Position numbers and translations under genes: made by a program
Source: JABDMH01 sp965223025
GTDB taxonomy: Bacteria > Bacteroidota > Bacteroidia > Chitinophagales > Saprospiraceae
Assembly (NCBI GenBank): GCA_965223025.1
Contig: CBDCVP010000023.1
Coordinates: 248,001-312,000, forward strand
Length of the DNA stretch: 64,000 nucleotides
Reading direction: 5' to 3'
In this document: positions 36,612 through 45,785 of the stretch, piece by piece
Numbering within the stretch: the first letter of the stretch is position 1
Layout: the number at the start of each line of letters is the position of its first letter
The notes under the pieces: model-generated
Told to the model about the DNA's origin: nothing
Seen by the model: only the letters and a program-made list of their open reading frames with translations
The model's database searches: none

Positions 36612-38615
36612 ATGAAGGATATAGCCCTGATGTTTTGCAGCCTGATCACTATTTCACTGCCTGGACAGGAGCTGGGCATCATTAATAATGTCAATAGTCC
36701 ACATGTCAAATTAAGAAGCATCAATATCGGTGATTGTCATTGGACTTCAGGTTTTTGGGCCGATAAATTCAAAATCTGTGAAGAGACGATGGTTCCGCAT
36801 ATGGGTAGTATTCTCAAGGGAGATGTGGGTCATGCCTACCACAATTTCAAGATTGTTGCAGGCATGCAGGAGGGATTACACCAAGGTACGAACTGGCACG
36901 ATGGAGATTTCTACAAATGGATGGAATCTGCCATGTATGTCTACGGTGTAAATCGCGATGTCACAATATTAGAGGAGCTGGATGAAATCATCGCCGTGAT
37001 TGGCAAAGCGCAAGCCACTGATGGATACTTGCATACTGCGACCATGCTAAAAGGTATTGAGCGATTTTCCAATAGACAACAACATGAAATGTATAATTTT
37101 GGTCATTTATTGACCGCAGCCTGTGTGCATCATAGAATATCTGGTCAATCCAATCTTCTAACCATTGCTAGAAAGTATGCAGACTATGTATACAGAATAT
37201 TTCAACCTCGTCCTGAAAGGCTTGCCAGATTTGGTTTTAACCCCACACAGATTTCGGGTTTAGTAGAATTATATCGCACAACTAACGATGACAAGTACCT
37301 TGACCTAGCAGAAACATTCATCAATATGAGGGGGCAAAATCGCCATGTCACTTATGGCTCTAATGAAAGAGCAAAGGGAGATATGGTTCAGGATCGCACT
37401 CCCTTCCGACAAGAGACCGAGGCAGTAGGACATGCTGTTCTGGCCATGTATCTCTATATAGGTGTAGCAGATGTTTATGCAGAAACGGGTGAAGAAGCAC
37501 TGCTGGAAACTCTCGAGCGACTTTGGACCAATGTAGTAGACAAGAAAATGTATATTACCGGTGCCCTCGGTCAGGCCCATCACGGAGCCTCTTCCCAAGT
37601 CGATTTTGTACACGAGGCATTCATCGATGAATATATGATGCCAAATTTCACTGCGTACAATGAAACCTGTGCTAATGTGACCCATGCCATGTTTAATTGG
37701 CGAATGCTTGGCATTATGGGAGAGTCCAAGTATGCCGATATCATGGAGTTGGTTTTATACAATAGTGCATTGTCCGGGATCGGCTTAGCAGGGAAAGATT
37801 ATTTCTACACCAACCCACTGCGTATGTGTCGGGTCGAAAGAGACTATTCATCTACGGAATCTCCAGTTAGAGAGCCGTACATCGATTGTTTCTGTTGTCC
37901 ACCAAACCTTGTGCGGACCATAGCAAAGGTGTCTGGATGGGCTTATGGCAAATCGAGTAATGGAATCGCGGTAAATATATATGGTGGAAACCGACTCAAC
38001 AGTAATTTACTTGATGGTACAAGAATTGAGCTGGAGCAACATACCCAATATCCATGGGACGGAAAGATTAAGATCCAGGTGAAAACTTGTAAGAGTGAGC
38101 CCTTCGATCTGCTGTTGCGAATTCCGAAATGGACACCCAAGGCGAAGATCAGTGTAAATGGGCAAGTGGTAGATTTGGTAGTAGAGCCAGGTACTTTTGC
38201 TGAGATTCGCCGGACCTGGAAGAGTGGAGATGTGATCGATCTAGACCTTTCGATGGAGCCACAGCTAGTGATCGGACATCGCCGCATCGAAGAGGTGAGG
38301 AACCAAGTGGCCATCAAACGCGGACCTATCGTATACTGTGTCGAGACTCCTGACCTGCCAGAGGGTACCGAGATTTTTGATGTGTATCTACCTTCAAATA
38401 TCGAGCTGGTACCGGAATACCTTCCAGATTCGCTCGGAGGAGCAACCATATTGAGTGGTGATGTCTATCTAAATGCAGATCGAAGCGAAGACATGTACCA
38501 AAACCTGGAGCGTCCCGTGTGGGCTAAGACGCAAACCCAGTTCATTCCCTATTTCACATGGAATAATCGGGGGCCAAGTGAAATGACGGTGTGGACGCCC
38601 ATTATCTGGCAATAA
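36612..38615 (+). CDS. GH127-family glycoside hydrolase (DUF1680), candidate 3,6-anhydro-D-galactosidase
   Basis: A 667-residue (alpha/alpha)6-barrel enzyme with signal peptide (MKDIALMFCSLITISLPGQ). GH127 was founded on beta-L-arabinofuranosidase, and other members release 3,6-anhydro-D-galactose from carrageenan oligosaccharides. Zinc and catalytic residues of the founding type look retained: E351 and C353 in YNETCANVTHA, and C426, C428, C429 in YIDCFCCPPNLVRT. WHDGDFYKWMESAMYVY and GHLLTAACVHH line the barrel. In this sulfatase-rich galactan locus the anhydrogalactosidase role is more likely than arabinofuranosidase, but this is context-based. ATG 36612 was chosen since it begins the signal peptide. 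Confidence 0.85.
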   Translation: MKDIALMFCSLITISLPGQELGIINNVNSPHVKLRSINIGDCHWTSGFWADKFKICEETMVPHMGSILKGDVGHAYHNFKIVAGMQEGLHQGTNWHDGDFYKWMESAMYVYGVNRDVTILEELDEIIAVIGKAQATDGYLHTATMLKGIERFSNRQQHEMYNFGHLLTAACVHHRISGQSNLLTIARKYADYVYRIFQPRPERLARFGFNPTQISGLVELYRTTNDDKYLDLAETFINMRGQNRHVTYGSNERAKGDMVQDRTPFRQETEAVGHAVLAMYLYIGVADVYAETGEEALLETLERLWTNVVDKKMYITGALGQAHHGASSQVDFVHEAFIDEYMMPNFTAYNETCANVTHAMFNWRMLGIMGESKYADIMELVLYNSALSGIGLAGKDYFYTNPLRMCRVERDYSSTESPVREPYIDCFCCPPNLVRTIAKVSGWAYGKSSNGIAVNIYGGNRLNSNLLDGTRIELEQHTQYPWDGKIKIQVKTCKSEPFDLLLRIPKWTPKAKISVNGQVVDLVVEPGTFAEIRRTWKSGDVIDLDLSMEPQLVIGHRRIEEVRNQVAIKRGPIVYCVETPDLPEGTEIFDVYLPSNIELVPEYLPDSLGGATILSGDVYLNADRSEDMYQNLERPVWAKTQTQFIPYFTWNNRGPSEMTVWTPIIWQ

Positions 38616-38650
38616 GGTTGTTTCAAAGGAGCGAGAAGGATGAAACCTTA
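38613..38650 (+). terminator. Stem-loop at the GH127 stop codon
   Basis: TAAGG plus TTTCA on the left (38613-38625, with a TTG bulge) pair with TGAAACCTTA (38641-38650). The left arm includes the stop codon. No T-run follows. Probably a transcript end before the PSCyt1 cassette. Confidence 0.4.
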
Positions 38651-39047
38651 CAAAGCTGATCACAGCTGATATGATTCGACCTTCGATGATCTTTCTAGTA
38701 GAAAGCTGATCATGGACGACTCATTACATTGGATTTCCCATTGTCGAATGCAGACATGCCTGGATGTGGAGCTGTCCCCAATTCCAGCCCACTCACCAAA
38801 GTTTTACCACGAATTTTCTCTAATATTGTATATGGTGGGATAAGTTCGATCATAGTGGTTTCGGTAGGATTCTCTTTATCAAGTACTTATACATACTTAG
38901 TAATTATATGTACTAGTACTTTGATCCTTTTTATAGCCTATGTCGTGCCATCACCACCATCGACCTTAGATGTAGAGAATCATGCTTTGATTGACTCTGA
39001 TTACAAGGACTCACTCGTTGGTAGCCATTAGGAGAAATGAAAAGATC
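38651..39047. other. Intergenic leader of the PSCyt1/DUF1501 cassette
   Basis: About 0.4 kb. An open frame at 38729-39031 would encode a small hydrophobic peptide (IIVVSVGFSLSS region), but it has only a TTG start, no recognisable family, and overlaps the next gene, so I do not call it. A promoter for the cassette is expected here; none is defined. Confidence 0.45.
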
Positions 39048-41429
39048 GTGACTTCATTCAGCCATCCAGTATTTGCATTGGGACTATTGATCACTTCTTT
39101 AGGCTGCGTGAATGACATGAGCACTAGTGAGAGATTGACCTTATCCTTGCCAGAGGTCGTAGATTTTAATTTTCACATCAAGCCGATTTTATCTGATCGT
39201 TGTTATGCCTGCCACGGTCCCGACGAAGGTAAAAGGGAGGCAGAAATTAGACTGGATGTAAAAGAATCGGCTTTCATTTTACTTGATAGCATTGAAGGAA
39301 CCTACCTAATCAAACCTGGTGATCCTCGCGGAAGTCTTTTATTTGATCGCATTTCTAGTACAGATGAATCGTTTAGAATGCCTCCTTCAGAATCCAACCT
39401 CAGCTTATCTGATCAAGAAATTGCTTTGATAGAAAAATGGATCCGTCAAGGTGCGGAATGGAAGGATCACTGGGCGTTTATTAAACCTGAAAAAGCACGC
39501 TTACCTAAAGTGGAAGATCCAACCAGGAGTCTGAATCCGATCGACGCTTTCGTATTGTCACGGTTGGAGACCATGGAGGTCGATCCTTCTCCCAGGGCTT
39601 CTAAGGAGAAGTTGCTTAGAAGAGTCAGTTTCGACCTGACAGGATTGCCACCGGATCTGGAAGCAATCGATTCCTTTCTTAAGGACGAATCTGAGACGGC
39701 CTATGAGCGAGTGGTAGATCAGTTATTATCGACTCAATCATACGGTGAACGTATGACCTCGGAGTGGGTAGACCTGGCCCGTTATGCAGAAACAAATGGG
39801 TACCACCATGATTTTGAAAGGAATATGTGGCCATGGCGAGATTGGGTGATCAAGGCCTTCAATGACAACCTTAGCTACGATCAATTTGTGACCTTGCAAC
39901 TTGCAGGTGATTTACTTCCGGAGGCTACTTATGATCAGCAATTGGCCACCGCATTCAACCGAAATAATCGTACAACGGAGGAATGTGGTTCGTTGGATGA
40001 AGAGTTCCGTGTGTCTTATGTAATCGATCGGACCAACACTTTCAGCAAGGCTTTTCTTGGATTGACCCTGGAGTGTGCCCAGTGCCATGATCACAAATAT
40101 GATCCGATCTCACAGAAAGAGTATTATCAGCTATCAGCCTTTTTCAATCAAGTACCTGAAAAGGGTGTGCATAAATCTTTCCAAGGACCTCCAGCTCCCT
40201 ATCTCCAGCTTCAGGAAGTACAGGTGGCCGAAATCCGGCAATATATTGATAGCCAATTGGACATGGAGTATGGCCATGGAAGTAACCAAGACCATGATAA
40301 AAGTTATCTGGAAAACTGGAAGGAGGAGATGGAAGCCATGTTGCATCCTGTTATGATCATGAAGGATCTGGACACGGTGCGCCCAACCTATGTACTTGAA
40401 AGAGGCCTGTATGATGCACGCCAGGATGTAGTATCCCATGGCACTCCAGCAAAGGTTCTACCATTTTCGACCAAGTATTCAGACGACCGATTGGGTCTGG
40501 CTAAATGGCTGTTTGACCCTGACCATCCACTGACAGCACGTGTAGTGGTCAATAGATACTGGCAGATGATATTTGGCAGAGGTTTAGTAGATACTCCAGA
40601 TGATTTTGGTAACCAGGGAGCAATACCCACCCACCCGGAATTGCTCGATTGGTTGGCGGTAGACTTCAGGGAATCAGGATGGGATGTGAAAAAACTATTG
40701 AAGACAATGGTCATGTCTGCCACCTATCAACAATCGTCTCGATCGGACAGTATTGCGCTCGAATTCGATCCGGAGAATCGCTGGTTGAGTAGGGGAGGCC
40801 AAAAAAGGCTCACAGCTGAAATGGTACGAGACCAAGCCCTCAAAATCGCCGGCCTACTCAATGAGAAAGTGGGGGGACCAAGTGTCAAACCATATCAACC
40901 TAGTGGCTTATGGGTCCAAGTGTCCTCGGGAGGAAGATACAGGCGAAAGTACATGACAGCTCATGGCGAGGATCGGTATCGGCGAAGTTTGTACACCTAC
41001 TGGAAAAGAATTCAACCTCCTCCTGCTATGATGATTTTTGATGCTGCCGATCGAAATATCTGTACGGTTAAGAGGCAAAGTACCAATACACCTCTGCAGG
41101 CCTTGGTTCTACTCAATGATCCTCAGTTTCTAGATGTGTCTATGGCAATGGCACAACGAATGGTGAAAGAGGGGAAGAGAGAGCCAAGTGCAGGTATCGA
41201 GAATGCCTTTTGCAGGGCTACATCCCGTCGTCCCGAACCGGATGAACTGGAGGTTTTAGAACATTTGATGGAATACGAACTCGCTGAGTTTACTAAGCAT
41301 CCAGAAAGAGCAGAAAAATTCCTAGAAAACCGCGAATTTGGAGGTACTGTCGAATCACAGCAATTTGCAGCATTTAGCGTGGTAGCTAATGCCATTCTCA
41401 ATTTGAGTGAAAGCTTACAAGTGAACTAA
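39048..41429 (+). CDS. PSCyt1/DUF1549/DUF1553 domain protein (planctomycete-type cytochrome-c-like lipoprotein)
   Basis: About 793 residues from a GTG preceded by AGGAG; alternative starts lie upstream in frame. Lipobox SLGC near residue 20. Residues 45-110 are a planctomycete cytochrome-c domain with the haem motif C52-Y-A-C-H56 and GPDEGKREAEIRLD. DUF1549 follows (about 155-360), with LDAFVLSRLE-like and LARYAETNGYHHD blocks and a second CxxCH in ECAQCHDHKYDPIS. DUF1553 (about 480-760) has FDPDHPLTARVVVNRYWQM and QSTNTPLQALVLLNDP. This architecture is abundant in Planctomycetota and occurs in sugar-degrading Bacteroidota beside DUF1501. The biochemical role is unestablished; periplasmic electron transfer during glycan breakdown is a guess. 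Confidence 0.9.
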   Translation: MTSFSHPVFALGLLITSLGCVNDMSTSERLTLSLPEVVDFNFHIKPILSDRCYACHGPDEGKREAEIRLDVKESAFILLDSIEGTYLIKPGDPRGSLLFDRISSTDESFRMPPSESNLSLSDQEIALIEKWIRQGAEWKDHWAFIKPEKARLPKVEDPTRSLNPIDAFVLSRLETMEVDPSPRASKEKLLRRVSFDLTGLPPDLEAIDSFLKDESETAYERVVDQLLSTQSYGERMTSEWVDLARYAETNGYHHDFERNMWPWRDWVIKAFNDNLSYDQFVTLQLAGDLLPEATYDQQLATAFNRNNRTTEECGSLDEEFRVSYVIDRTNTFSKAFLGLTLECAQCHDHKYDPISQKEYYQLSAFFNQVPEKGVHKSFQGPPAPYLQLQEVQVAEIRQYIDSQLDMEYGHGSNQDHDKSYLENWKEEMEAMLHPVMIMKDLDTVRPTYVLERGLYDARQDVVSHGTPAKVLPFSTKYSDDRLGLAKWLFDPDHPLTARVVVNRYWQMIFGRGLVDTPDDFGNQGAIPTHPELLDWLAVDFRESGWDVKKLLKTMVMSATYQQSSRSDSIALEFDPENRWLSRGGQKRLTAEMVRDQALKIAGLLNEKVGGPSVKPYQPSGLWVQVSSGGRYRRKYMTAHGEDRYRRSLYTYWKRIQPPPAMMIFDAADRNICTVKRQSTNTPLQALVLLNDPQFLDVSMAMAQRMVKEGKREPSAGIENAFCRATSRRPEPDELEVLEHLMEYELAEFTKHPERAEKFLENREFGGTVESQQFAAFSVVANAILNLSESLQVN

Positions 41430-41488
41430 CTAGCATGAGTTTTATCAATGACATGGTTTGAGTTTATGAGGAAATTAAAGGGTAATCT

Positions 41489-42913
41489 ATGAAAGGACTG
41501 TTTGACCTGTCGCGCCGATATTTCCTAGAGAAAATGACCTTGGGACTGGGAGCAATGGCATTCTCATCCCTTGAAAGTGATCATTTGACAACGAACAGTC
41601 GCCCACTTGCTCCACATTTCTCACCCAGGGTCAAGAGAGTCATTTATCTATTCCAAGCGGGAGGTCCATCTCAATTGGAGATGTTTGATTACAAACCCGA
41701 ACTATCACGATTACATAAGCAGGAACTACCTGAATCTGTGGGGATGGGAAAAAGGGTGACGGACTTCACAGCTGCTGCACCAAAACCTATGGTGAGGCCA
41801 TTTGTGGGGTTTAAGCAGTATGGGCAAAGTGGAATCTGGATGAGTGATTTGTTGCCGTACATGTCTACGATCGCGGATGACCTCTGTGTAGTGAAGTCCA
41901 TGCATACGGATGCCATCAATCATGATCCTGCGTTGAGTTTTTTCCAAACAGGTTCTCAGATTAGCGGTCGACCAAGCATCGGCTCATGGCTGTCCTATGG
42001 CCTGGGCAGCATCAACAAAAATCTACCTACTTTTTCCGTGTTGTTGTCTAAAGGGAGCGGAAGAACTGATGGTGCTCAACCCTTGCAATCCCGGCTTTGG
42101 GGTAGCGGATTTCTACAGTCCCTGCATCAGGGTGTAGAATTTCGAAGTGGAAATGATCCAGTATTGTATCTCAATAATCCGGAGGGCATCAGCAAAGCTA
42201 ACCGAAGAGAAGTGCTGGACCACCTAATCTTACTCAATCAAAGGTATCTTGATAAGGAAGGTAATCCGGAGGTGTACTCCCGGATGGCACAGTATGAGAT
42301 GGCCTATAGGATGCAGACGTCAATACCCGAGACTATGGACCTGAGTCAAGAACCTGATTATGTCTTTGACATGTACGGTCCTGAGTCGCGCATTCCCGGC
42401 ACCTATGCTGCCAACTGTCTACTGGCCAGGAGATTGGCAGAACGCGACGTTAGATTTATTCAATTGTATCACCAGGGATGGGATCAGCATGATCACCTTC
42501 CGGACCACCTTGCCAAGCAGTGTCGCGATATAGATCAACCCTCAGCAGCGTTGATTAAAGATTTAAAAAACCGAGGTCTATTGGACGATACTTTAGTGGT
42601 TTGGGGTGGTGAGTTTGGACGGACTAATTATTGTCAGGGACGACTGACTATAGATAATTATGGACGTGATCATCATCCTTATTGCTTCACTATGTGGATG
42701 GCAGGAGGAGGTATAAAACCCGGTATTTGTTATGGAGAAACAGATGATTTAGGATACAATGTCGTCCATAACCCGGTTCATGTCCATGATTTCCAGGCTA
42801 CCTTGCTTCATCTGCTTGGTATTGATCACGAACGATTGACTTTTAAGCACCAGGGGAGAAGATATCGTCTCACCGATGTGCACGGACATTTGGTAAAGGA
42901 TATTCTTTCATGA
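41489..42913 (+). CDS. DUF1501 family protein, Tat-exported
   Basis: A 474-residue protein with a twin-arginine signal (LSRRYFLEKMTLGLGAMAF), so it is exported folded and may carry a cofactor. DUF1501 belongs to the alkaline-phosphatase/sulfatase superfamily. Visible blocks: YLFQAGGPSQLEMFDYKPEL, MHTDAINHDPALSFFQTG, LYHQGWDQHDHLP, WGGEFGRTNYCQG and NYGRDHHPYCFTMWMAGGG, which hold conserved His/Asp residues. It is the usual genetic partner of DUF1549/DUF1553 proteins, encoded 59 bases upstream here. Its stop overlaps the next sulfatase start by four bases (ATGA), so the two are translationally coupled. The substrate is unknown. Confidence 0.9.
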   Translation: MKGLFDLSRRYFLEKMTLGLGAMAFSSLESDHLTTNSRPLAPHFSPRVKRVIYLFQAGGPSQLEMFDYKPELSRLHKQELPESVGMGKRVTDFTAAAPKPMVRPFVGFKQYGQSGIWMSDLLPYMSTIADDLCVVKSMHTDAINHDPALSFFQTGSQISGRPSIGSWLSYGLGSINKNLPTFSVLLSKGSGRTDGAQPLQSRLWGSGFLQSLHQGVEFRSGNDPVLYLNNPEGISKANRREVLDHLILLNQRYLDKEGNPEVYSRMAQYEMAYRMQTSIPETMDLSQEPDYVFDMYGPESRIPGTYAANCLLARRLAERDVRFIQLYHQGWDQHDHLPDHLAKQCRDIDQPSAALIKDLKNRGLLDDTLVVWGGEFGRTNYCQGRLTIDNYGRDHHPYCFTMWMAGGGIKPGICYGETDDLGYNVVHNPVHVHDFQATLLHLLGIDHERLTFKHQGRRYRLTDVHGHLVKDILS

Positions 42914-44313
42914 GGGCCATACAAAGTTTAAAGGAGGGGCTGTTCACGATCTTTTTACTGATTTTTTGGTCCTGCTCAAACAACGTTATCCAGAGAAAGC
43001 CCAATGTGATCCTGGTCTTTATTGATGACATGGGATGGTCCGATTTTTCTTGTTTTGGAAACACCGATGCTCAGACTCCTAACATTGACCGCTTGGCCTC
43101 AGAGGGCATTTGCTTTGAAAAATTCTACGTAAACTCTCCCATTTGTTCACCATCGAGGGTGGCTATCTCCACGGGCACCTACCCACAAAGGTGGGGCATC
43201 ACCTCCTATCTCGCACATCGGACCAATAACGAATCACGGGGCATGGCTAATTGGCTGGATCCAAAGGCTCCGATGCTGGCGCGAAGTCTACAGCAAGCTG
43301 GGTATACCACCGGTCACTTTGGAAAATGGCATATGGGTGGTCAACGCGACGTAGTCGAGGCACCACCGATCAGCGCCTATGGATTTGATGAGTCTCTGAC
43401 CAACTTTGAGGGAATAGGAGCTAAGTTGCTACCACTCACAAAAGATAGAGATGGTACCATCGGCCGCATTTGGGAAGATGCCGAAAGTCTGGGCGAACCC
43501 GTCACCTGGATGCAACGGTCACAGATCACTACGGGATTTATTGATGCGGCCATTCAATTTATGCAAAAGGCTCAGCAGCAAGAACGGCCCTTTTATGTCA
43601 ATATATGGCCCGATGATGTGCATAGTCCTTATTGGCCACCGTTTGAAGACTATGACGTCGCAGAGGAAGAGGGTAAAAGAGGACTGTATCTGGCCGTTCT
43701 GAAGTCTATGGATCAAGAGTTTGGTCATTTGTTCGACTTTATCCAACATGACGAAAAGTTGCGCCTCAATACCCTCATTTTAATCTGCTCAGATAATGGC
43801 CCAGAGCTTGGAGCCGGACAAGCGGGAAATTTGAAAGGATATAAGACACATTTGTACGAAGGAGGCATTAGATCCTCGTTGATCACCTGGAGTCCAGGAT
43901 TTATGGATGAAGAAATGATGGGAACTCGCAATGCGTCGTCTGTGTTTTCTGCCATCGATTTGGTGCCATCCCTGTTGAAATTTACAGGCTCAGTTACTCC
44001 AGAAAAGGTGCTCCTTGATGGAGAAGAATTAATCGAGACGGTTTTGGGAAAATCAAATGCTTCAAGAAAAGCACCCATTTTCTACAGTCGACCTCCAGAT
44101 AGGAAAAGCTACTATGGATTTGAAAACTTACCGGACCTGGCTATGATTGATGGAAGATGGAAGCTCTTATGCGACTATGATGGAAGCCGACCTGAGTTAT
44201 ACGATATCCTCACAGATCCTGGTGAACACAAAAATCTGGCCCAAACATCTCCGGCCACCGTAGATATCATGACCAAACAAATGATCAATTGGTGGGAAAC
44301 TCATCACTTCTGA
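42910..44313 (+). CDS. S1-family sulfatase, lipoprotein
   Basis: A 467-residue sulfatase with lipobox FWSC near residue 22, so it is membrane anchored, unlike most of the others here. Metal site FIDDMGWSD, formylglycine site C79-S-P-S-R in SPICSPSRVAISTG. GTYPQRWGITSYLAHRTNNE and FGKWHMGGQRDV followed by APPISAYGFDESL define a subfamily distinct from the other eight. NIWPDDVHSPYWPP, CSDNGPELGAGQAG and LKGYKTHLYEGGIR complete the site. It is coupled to the DUF1501 gene (ATGA overlap) and followed after 58 bases by the FAD oxidoreductase, so its substrate may be the product or target of that cassette. Confidence 0.92.
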   Translation: MRAIQSLKEGLFTIFLLIFWSCSNNVIQRKPNVILVFIDDMGWSDFSCFGNTDAQTPNIDRLASEGICFEKFYVNSPICSPSRVAISTGTYPQRWGITSYLAHRTNNESRGMANWLDPKAPMLARSLQQAGYTTGHFGKWHMGGQRDVVEAPPISAYGFDESLTNFEGIGAKLLPLTKDRDGTIGRIWEDAESLGEPVTWMQRSQITTGFIDAAIQFMQKAQQQERPFYVNIWPDDVHSPYWPPFEDYDVAEEEGKRGLYLAVLKSMDQEFGHLFDFIQHDEKLRLNTLILICSDNGPELGAGQAGNLKGYKTHLYEGGIRSSLITWSPGFMDEEMMGTRNASSVFSAIDLVPSLLKFTGSVTPEKVLLDGEELIETVLGKSNASRKAPIFYSRPPDRKSYYGFENLPDLAMIDGRWKLLCDYDGSRPELYDILTDPGEHKNLAQTSPATVDIMTKQMINWWETHHF

Positions 44314-44371
44314 GCCCGCTGCTAAGCAACTGCCAAACAATTACTACGTCACATCACTAAGTAACAGCCCT

Positions 44372-45754
44372 ATGAAGACGATCGAAAGAAGAAGGATGAT
44401 CAAATCCCTTGGTGCCCTATCTGTGGGCCTGACCTCTCCGGCATTGGCGCAAGGAGAGGTACTTGTCGATGCACCTGCTGTCGAGGAGCAGAGGATTGAA
44501 ACAGATGTGCTGGTGATCGGTGGCGGCACAGCTGGAGTTATTGCAGCCATCCAGGCAGGCCGAGCTGGTGTGCGCACCATGATCCTTGAAAGTGGCAGTC
44601 AGCTCGGCGGAACCACGACCACCGGTGGAGTGGCATTCCCTGGTATCTTCCATGCCTGGGGCAAGCAGATTATCAAAGGAATCGGATGGGAATTGGTCAA
44701 TGACTGTGTACAATTCGATGGGGGTAGTCTGCCCGATTTTTCTATGATTCCCGACAACAAAACCATCAGGCATTGGCGACATCAGGTTGCGGTCAATGGT
44801 CCTTTGTACTCAGTGCTCGCCGAGGAGAAGTGTCTAGAGGCCAACGTAAAGATCCGGTATTATGAGTCCCCCTCTCAGATTACTTTTACCGATGGTCAGT
44901 GGTCTGTCATCACCAGTGGTAAAGGGGTGAGATCGGATATAAGTTGCCACCAGTTGATCGATTGTACGGGCAATGCCTTCGTGACTTCACTGGCTGGCTA
45001 TGATGTACTGCGAGAAACAGACACACAGCCGGGTTCGCTGATTTTTAGGATTGGTGGCTATGATTTTGAAGCACTCGACCTTGCCGAAATTCCAAAGCGA
45101 TTTCATGGTGTGCTTCGAAGTAATATGATCGTCAACCAAAAAATAGTCGATCCAAGTGGCACCATTCCTCCTCATGTACCATACGGATATGTATATGTAC
45201 CGGGAGCTGATTCAACCACCTCAGAATCTCACACGACTGCAAATTTGCAAGGAAGGAAGAATGTATTGGAATTATTGCGTGCGTTAAAATCCTTACCTGG
45301 CTGTGAAGGGGTGAGATTACTCGACTTAAAAACAGAAACTGCCGTGCGCGAGACCTACCGCATCGACGGTGAGTACAAAGTGACTCATTTGGATTACGTG
45401 AAGGGCAAAGTATTTGAAGACACCATTTCGCATTCGTTCTATCCCATTGATTTGCATCGACAGGGACAGTCCATCTTTCAGGTATTTCTGGAGGAGGGTG
45501 TAGTAGCTAGCATTCCCCTAAGAGCACTTGTACCAAAGGGAAGCAAGAATCTGTTGGTAGCTGGACGTTGTGTCAGCAGTGACCGCCTGGCCAACTCTGC
45601 CCTCAGGGTGCAGGCTTCCTGTATGGGAATGGGCCAAGCTGCAGGGGCTGCCGCTGCCTTGGCAAGTATCAGGGGATCATCTCCACTCGATATTTCCATT
45701 GGCGATGTTCAAGCCTTGATTAGGGACCATGGAGGCATTATTCCGAGCTATTGA
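44372..45754 (+). CDS. FAD-dependent oxidoreductase, probably exported
   Basis: A 460-residue FAD_oxidored-type protein. The dinucleotide-binding motif is VLVIGGGTAGVIAAIQAGRAG, and the C-terminal family block is GRCVSSDRLANSALRVQASC followed by MGMGQAAGAAAALA. The N-terminus MKTIERRRMIKSLGALS resembles a Tat signal with the hydrophobic stretch ending PALAQG. It would oxidise an organic substrate, possibly a sugar, and pass electrons on; the upstream cytochrome-c-like protein is a possible acceptor (inference). It is the last gene of the plus-strand cassette starting at 39048, and faces the GH106-like gene with about 30 bases between stops. Confidence 0.88.
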   Translation: MKTIERRRMIKSLGALSVGLTSPALAQGEVLVDAPAVEEQRIETDVLVIGGGTAGVIAAIQAGRAGVRTMILESGSQLGGTTTTGGVAFPGIFHAWGKQIIKGIGWELVNDCVQFDGGSLPDFSMIPDNKTIRHWRHQVAVNGPLYSVLAEEKCLEANVKIRYYESPSQITFTDGQWSVITSGKGVRSDISCHQLIDCTGNAFVTSLAGYDVLRETDTQPGSLIFRIGGYDFEALDLAEIPKRFHGVLRSNMIVNQKIVDPSGTIPPHVPYGYVYVPGADSTTSESHTTANLQGRKNVLELLRALKSLPGCEGVRLLDLKTETAVRETYRIDGEYKVTHLDYVKGKVFEDTISHSFYPIDLHRQGQSIFQVFLEEGVVASIPLRALVPKGSKNLLVAGRCVSSDRLANSALRVQASCMGMGQAAGAAAALASIRGSSPLDISIGDVQALIRDHGGIIPSY

Positions 45755-45785
45755 GCCATTGGTGGCAGTGAAGATCTTCGAAAGA

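Noticed and set aside
38729..39031. Open frame encoding a small hydrophobic protein of 100 residues
   Set aside because: It starts at TTG, has no family resemblance, and runs into the next gene; the hydrophobic stretch alone is not enough support.
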